From the NCBI GenBank assembly GCA_965662265.1, contig CBFIGX010000001.1:1-64000 (forward strand): a stretch of DNA of 64,000 bases, written 5' to 3'. Under the pieces are notes generated by a model. It made no database searches, was not told the DNA's origin, and saw only the letters and a program-made list of their open reading frames with translations. This DNA is from CBFIGX01 sp965662265 (GTDB taxonomy: Bacteria; Bacteroidota; Bacteroidia; Flavobacteriales; UBA7430). This document shows positions 61,801 through 64,000 of this stretch, one piece after another. The first letter of the stretch is position 1. Each line of letters starts with the position of its first letter. The translations under genes and the position numbers were made by a program.

Positions 61801-64000
61801 TTACACCAAGCATAATGGTTCTTACGTTTCCTAAATTCGGATTACCTATTATCGTTATTTTATTTTTAGACCCTTCTATGTCGTAGGTAAATGGCTGGGT
61901 ATACCCAACTTCTATATTCCCCGATCTCATTTGATTATTTCGCTCGGACTTAGCTTCAAGTAATTGGGCAAAATCTATTTCAATTTGATTTTCTTCTGGC
62001 CATACTTCATCTCGAGCTGAAGCATTCCACGCTGTAACTTTTAGTGGCAATTCGTACTCGTAATAATTTGAACTGTAATCTGTTCCTATCCTAACAAAAA
62101 CTGTCATGTCGTCATCCATCAGTGGAGATGCTTCAGGATTTATTTCTTCGGCATGAACAAAAAGTTTAATTTTTTTGTAAGTCCTCATATCCATGGTTAC
62201 ATTTTTAAATGCACCACGCGCATCTCCATCACTTAAATTACATACCTTAAAGCTAATAGACTGCTCATTTTGAGCTTGTTGAGTTGTAGAACCCTGAATT
62301 GTCTCACGTTCGATACCAGGAGGCAACACATAAGGTATAGGATCACGACGTCCATTTTCTTCTAAATTAACTACAGATATGTCAAAACTTGCATCTGGAT
62401 TATAATCTTCTGGACTTATCTCATTGAGGTATTTGCGCCATTCACCTCGCACCAAATCAAGAGTTGCAAAACGAAGGATTGTGGTTTCAGAAAATCCGTG
62501 CATATACATACGCATAAATCTGATGGACTTAAAATCAGGAATACTTCCTACTTTTTTTGTAAACCCTGTAATAGGCACTTTAAATTGTATCCACTTTGTA
62601 TCATTATTAGGGCCAGCGTTATCTATTATAGAGGTAATGAAGTTTTGTCCAACAGACTGAAGATCTTCTGGTCGGAGACTGATCTGATATTGATAAAATG
62701 ATTCAATTTCACTCAAAGTGTAATCACTATTAATATCCTCTACATCTGGAAGCTGAGTATAGGAAGATTGAGATGTTGTAGACATAGGAGAATTACCATC
62801 TAACCCTGTGTAATATTTGTAACGATCTAAAATACTCTTCTGTTCTGAATCGTAGTCTGAGCCATAATAATAGTGGTAATTATCAGCTGCAGGATCAAGA
62901 AAGGCGTTGGTATAAGCATTGGAATTTTCTCCAAACGTGTTCGCTATCTTTTCTAAATAAGTCTGTGTTTCTCCGGAAAGTTCTGAAATAAACTCCCGTT
63001 CCATCTGGTCATCTAATCCATCTATTCCAACATCTTGATTATCACGTGCTTCCTCTCCACTATTAAAGGCTGTAACTAAAGCTTGTACGGATGGAACCCT
63101 CCCCCATGCAGTGGTATCAATATCTAGGTCACTTCCATCAATAGGCAAACCATTTTCATAACTTTTTCGAGAGTCTTTAAGAATATCTTCGGATACGTTT
63201 CCTAGGTTAATATAAAAATCTCCTCCAGCAGATTGTGGGTTTTCGATAAATGGATCCATCATCCAAAACTCTAAAAATTCAATATTGGCAGTTTCAAAGT
63301 CATTGTTATCAATTTTTCTAACCACACCAGCCCATCTCGTTTCTGGAGCGTTTAGATTACCATTTGCATCAATACCATTGGAGACACCTACTAAACCATC
63401 TACATCAAAATTATAAGGCCCACGTTCATTCGGGTAGTAGGCTAAATCAAACGTTCTAAGCCTTAAAGGTTGTCCATGTGGTATGTCTTTATCGGGAAAT
63501 ATCTCATTTATTGTAATTTCTCGAACATATGGGGCCTCTCGATCCTCATCCGTAATATGACCTGGAGAGTAAGCTGTTTCACGTTGTAAATCTGAGTTGA
63601 TAACATACCATGACATTAGAGCTCTATTGTATCCATAACTGAGGTCGTTATTTAAATTAGATTCAGGAAAAAGCTCAAGGTCTTGAGGTGTACTGGCAAG
63701 ATTCCATGCCTGTGCTGTTCGCATATCTATAGGAGACTGACTGTTTTCAAAATCATCTATGTATGCAGTTCCTGTCTCATCAACATTTATAGATTTAGGA
63801 TGCCCCGGGATGAATTGTGCAAACTCTCCTGTTAATGATATATTTGATTTCTCCTTGGTCTCTAAAAGAGGTAATTTATCTAAAATAGTTGTGATAAATT
63901 GTGACTCAGATTTATACGAAGCATTCAAGCCCCATATTGTATTTGATATAGGTTCATCGCCCATATTTATTTTAGGGGTAGTCACACTTTCTGATAGATT
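58874..64000 (-). CDS. sprA: SprA/Sov, T9SS outer-membrane translocon, C-terminal ~1700 residues
   Basis: SprA is the giant beta-barrel pore through which T9SS substrates leave the cell; it is also needed for gliding. The frame is open to the window edge, so the N-terminal part is missing (family length about 2400). The visible part has the SprA repeated domains (GEFAQFIPGHPKSINVDETGTAYIDDFENSQ; DMRTAQAWNLAST; EIWINELRLTDFDERGGWAAKG), many amphipathic barrel strands and a C-terminal barrel strand (FGVKLRFTFGT). Two very basic or charged segments occur, at about DNA 61195-61300 (GKGKGARGKASK) and 60300-60450 (KESVSEKDKGKKSADDKEED). It is followed at once by two T9SS cargo genes. Confidence 0.95.
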   Translation of the reverse strand, partial: NLSESVTTPKINMGDEPISNTIWGLNASYKSESQFITTILDKLPLLETKEKSNISLTGEFAQFIPGHPKSINVDETGTAYIDDFENSQSPIDMRTAQAWNLASTPQDLELFPESNLNNDLSYGYNRALMSWYVINSDLQRETAYSPGHITDEDREAPYVREITINEIFPDKDIPHGQPLRLRTFDLAYYPNERGPYNFDVDGLVGVSNGIDANGNLNAPETRWAGVVRKIDNNDFETANIEFLEFWMMDPFIENPQSAGGDFYINLGNVSEDILKDSRKSYENGLPIDGSDLDIDTTAWGRVPSVQALVTAFNSGEEARDNQDVGIDGLDDQMEREFISELSGETQTYLEKIANTFGENSNAYTNAFLDPAADNYHYYYGSDYDSEQKSILDRYKYYTGLDGNSPMSTTSQSSYTQLPDVEDINSDYTLSEIESFYQYQISLRPEDLQSVGQNFITSIIDNAGPNNDTKWIQFKVPITGFTKKVGSIPDFKSIRFMRMYMHGFSETTILRFATLDLVRGEWRKYLNEISPEDYNPDASFDISVVNLEENGRRDPIPYVLPPGIERETIQGSTTQQAQNEQSISFKVCNLSDGDARGAFKNVTMDMRTYKKIKLFVHAEEINPEASPLMDDDMTVFVRIGTDYSSNYYEYELPLKVTAWNASARDEVWPEENQIEIDFAQLLEAKSERNNQMRSGNIEVGYTQPFTYDIEGSKNKITIIGNPNLGNVRTIMLGVRNPKFDELLNPNDDGNEKCAEIWINELRLTDFDERGGWAAKGQLKTRLADLGSATLAGNISSVGFGSLEQSVTERNKQETKQYNFTGNIELGKLFPESANLKIPLFVGISETVLTPQYNPLDPDVELEASLSDEAISVGARDTLRKIVENYTIRKSFNLTNVRKERGGGNRASTKPRVQSNKGKGKGARGKASKNRLYDLENISLSFSYNEVFNRNIDTEFSLLKEHSGGIGYNFNNNPKNYKPFSKIKFIKKSKYLRLIKDFNFYLMPKSITARIDFDKSFSETKMRNVANLNSLSQVNIIEPDTMFNKMFTLNQNYTVKFDLTRSLKFNFAANSNSIVDEPEGRIDSEDKRQALIDSVLAFGRTTNYHHQFGLRYTLPINKFPLTDWVSVTMNYDGTYDWDAGSMVSMNDSINLGNTIHNTNKIRINTQLNMSTLYNKVPLFKKITSNSKNSRNKSSRSNSRNKTKESVSEKDKGKKSADDKEEDKSNGEDTEVNEEEEDERNPFAILEGFGRTLLSVKNVTISYDEQNGSTIPGFMPSADMLGMANTFGSSPAPGWNYILGQQIGVEGLMNFAENGWITTDTLLNQQYLTQYTSRLNLRATIEPIKKFRLQLTANRNQTIRTSETFMNTGTDDTPFFESLNRTENGSFTMSFLAINTAFRPMNLNSSKTFDDLRSNRLTIAQRLESRFGSGYVDGEVYPVGFGPNSQEVLIPAFLAAYAGVDASSKSLDKFPSIPLPNWNIKYDGLTDIPWVKKHFKSVSLSHGYTSTYSVSAYQSNLFFESEAMQWQGTPETTPDNFDMNGDFVSEFQIETVSISEQFSPLIKLDLTMNNSLTTRFEIKRDRQVTLSLSNNQIQEQTGNTYSIGLGYQIDDFEFSLSSANGNRTFSSNLDLNVDVSIRKSASAYRSLQENTHQPVSGSTDISVKTSADYVLSDRVNIQLFYDRMVKKYDVATSYDSVDSQFGVKLRFTFGT

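Noticed and set aside
1..64000. Genomic island, prophage, insertion sequence or defence system
   Set aside because: I found no integrase, transposase, terminal repeats, restriction or CRISPR genes. Gene content is core and composition looks uniform by eye.

Overview
This window is AT-rich chromosomal DNA from a member of the Bacteroidota, most likely a free-living, probably marine Flavobacteriales-type bacterium. The evidence is a large part of sprA (the type IX secretion outer-membrane translocon), several secreted proteins ending in type A or type B T9SS sorting domains, a Porin_10-type barrel, several Bacteroidota-type -7 boxes (TAnnTTTG) ahead of genes, and menaquinone synthesis by the futalosine route (mqnB, mqnD). 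Almost everything is core genome. I see no phage, insertion sequence, integrase, CRISPR array or toxin island.

Layout. 1-1.1 kb: a partial secreted protein and tRNA-Asn. 1.3-4.6 kb: the translation operon thrS-infC-rpmI-rplT. 4.6-8.1 kb: a TPR lipoprotein, recA, bcp, a 60-aa protein and an ECF sigma factor. 8.2-14.7 kb: uvrA, an ABC exporter, truA, a small phosphoesterase and a DUF4293-like membrane protein. 14.9-20.4 kb: rho, secA and a DUF2795-like protein. 20.4-27.2 kb: a tightly packed six-gene minus-strand operon (yyaL-like, hldD, ABC-F, degenerate methyltransferase-like, MacB-type ATPase, cobalamin adenosyltransferase). 27.4-31 kb: queD-folE-fabD on the minus strand, then mqnB-mqnD. 31-38.7 kb: envelope genes (rfbB, porin-like barrel, M20 dipeptidase, DegT aminotransferase, barrel protein, waaA). 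38.8-45.3 kb: a 2090-residue repeat adhesin preceded by a perfect palindrome and a tiny exported peptide gene. 45.6-52 kb: an SDR/DUF2867 protein, tRNA-Leu, tRNA-Gly, mutS, a SpoU methyltransferase and an OmpA-like protein. 52-56.4 kb: pheT-clpX-folK. 56.5-64 kb: two T9SS substrates and the C-terminal part of SprA.

The envelope theme is consistent. SecA exports precursors, SprA moves T9SS cargo across the outer membrane, and at least three full-length or partial cargo-like proteins lie in the window. HldD, RfbB and WaaA build LPS.

The points most worth a second look are: (a) a 59-residue Tat-like peptide ending in a Pro4-Gly3 run encoded by an inverted repeat, directly upstream of a perfect 20-bp palindrome and the giant T9SS adhesin, which could be a secretion-sensing leader; (b) infC, which has no ATG/GTG/TTG start and appears to begin at AUA; (c) pheT, an essential gene interrupted by a single-base frameshift; and (d) the roughly 90-residue periodic architecture of the adhesin.
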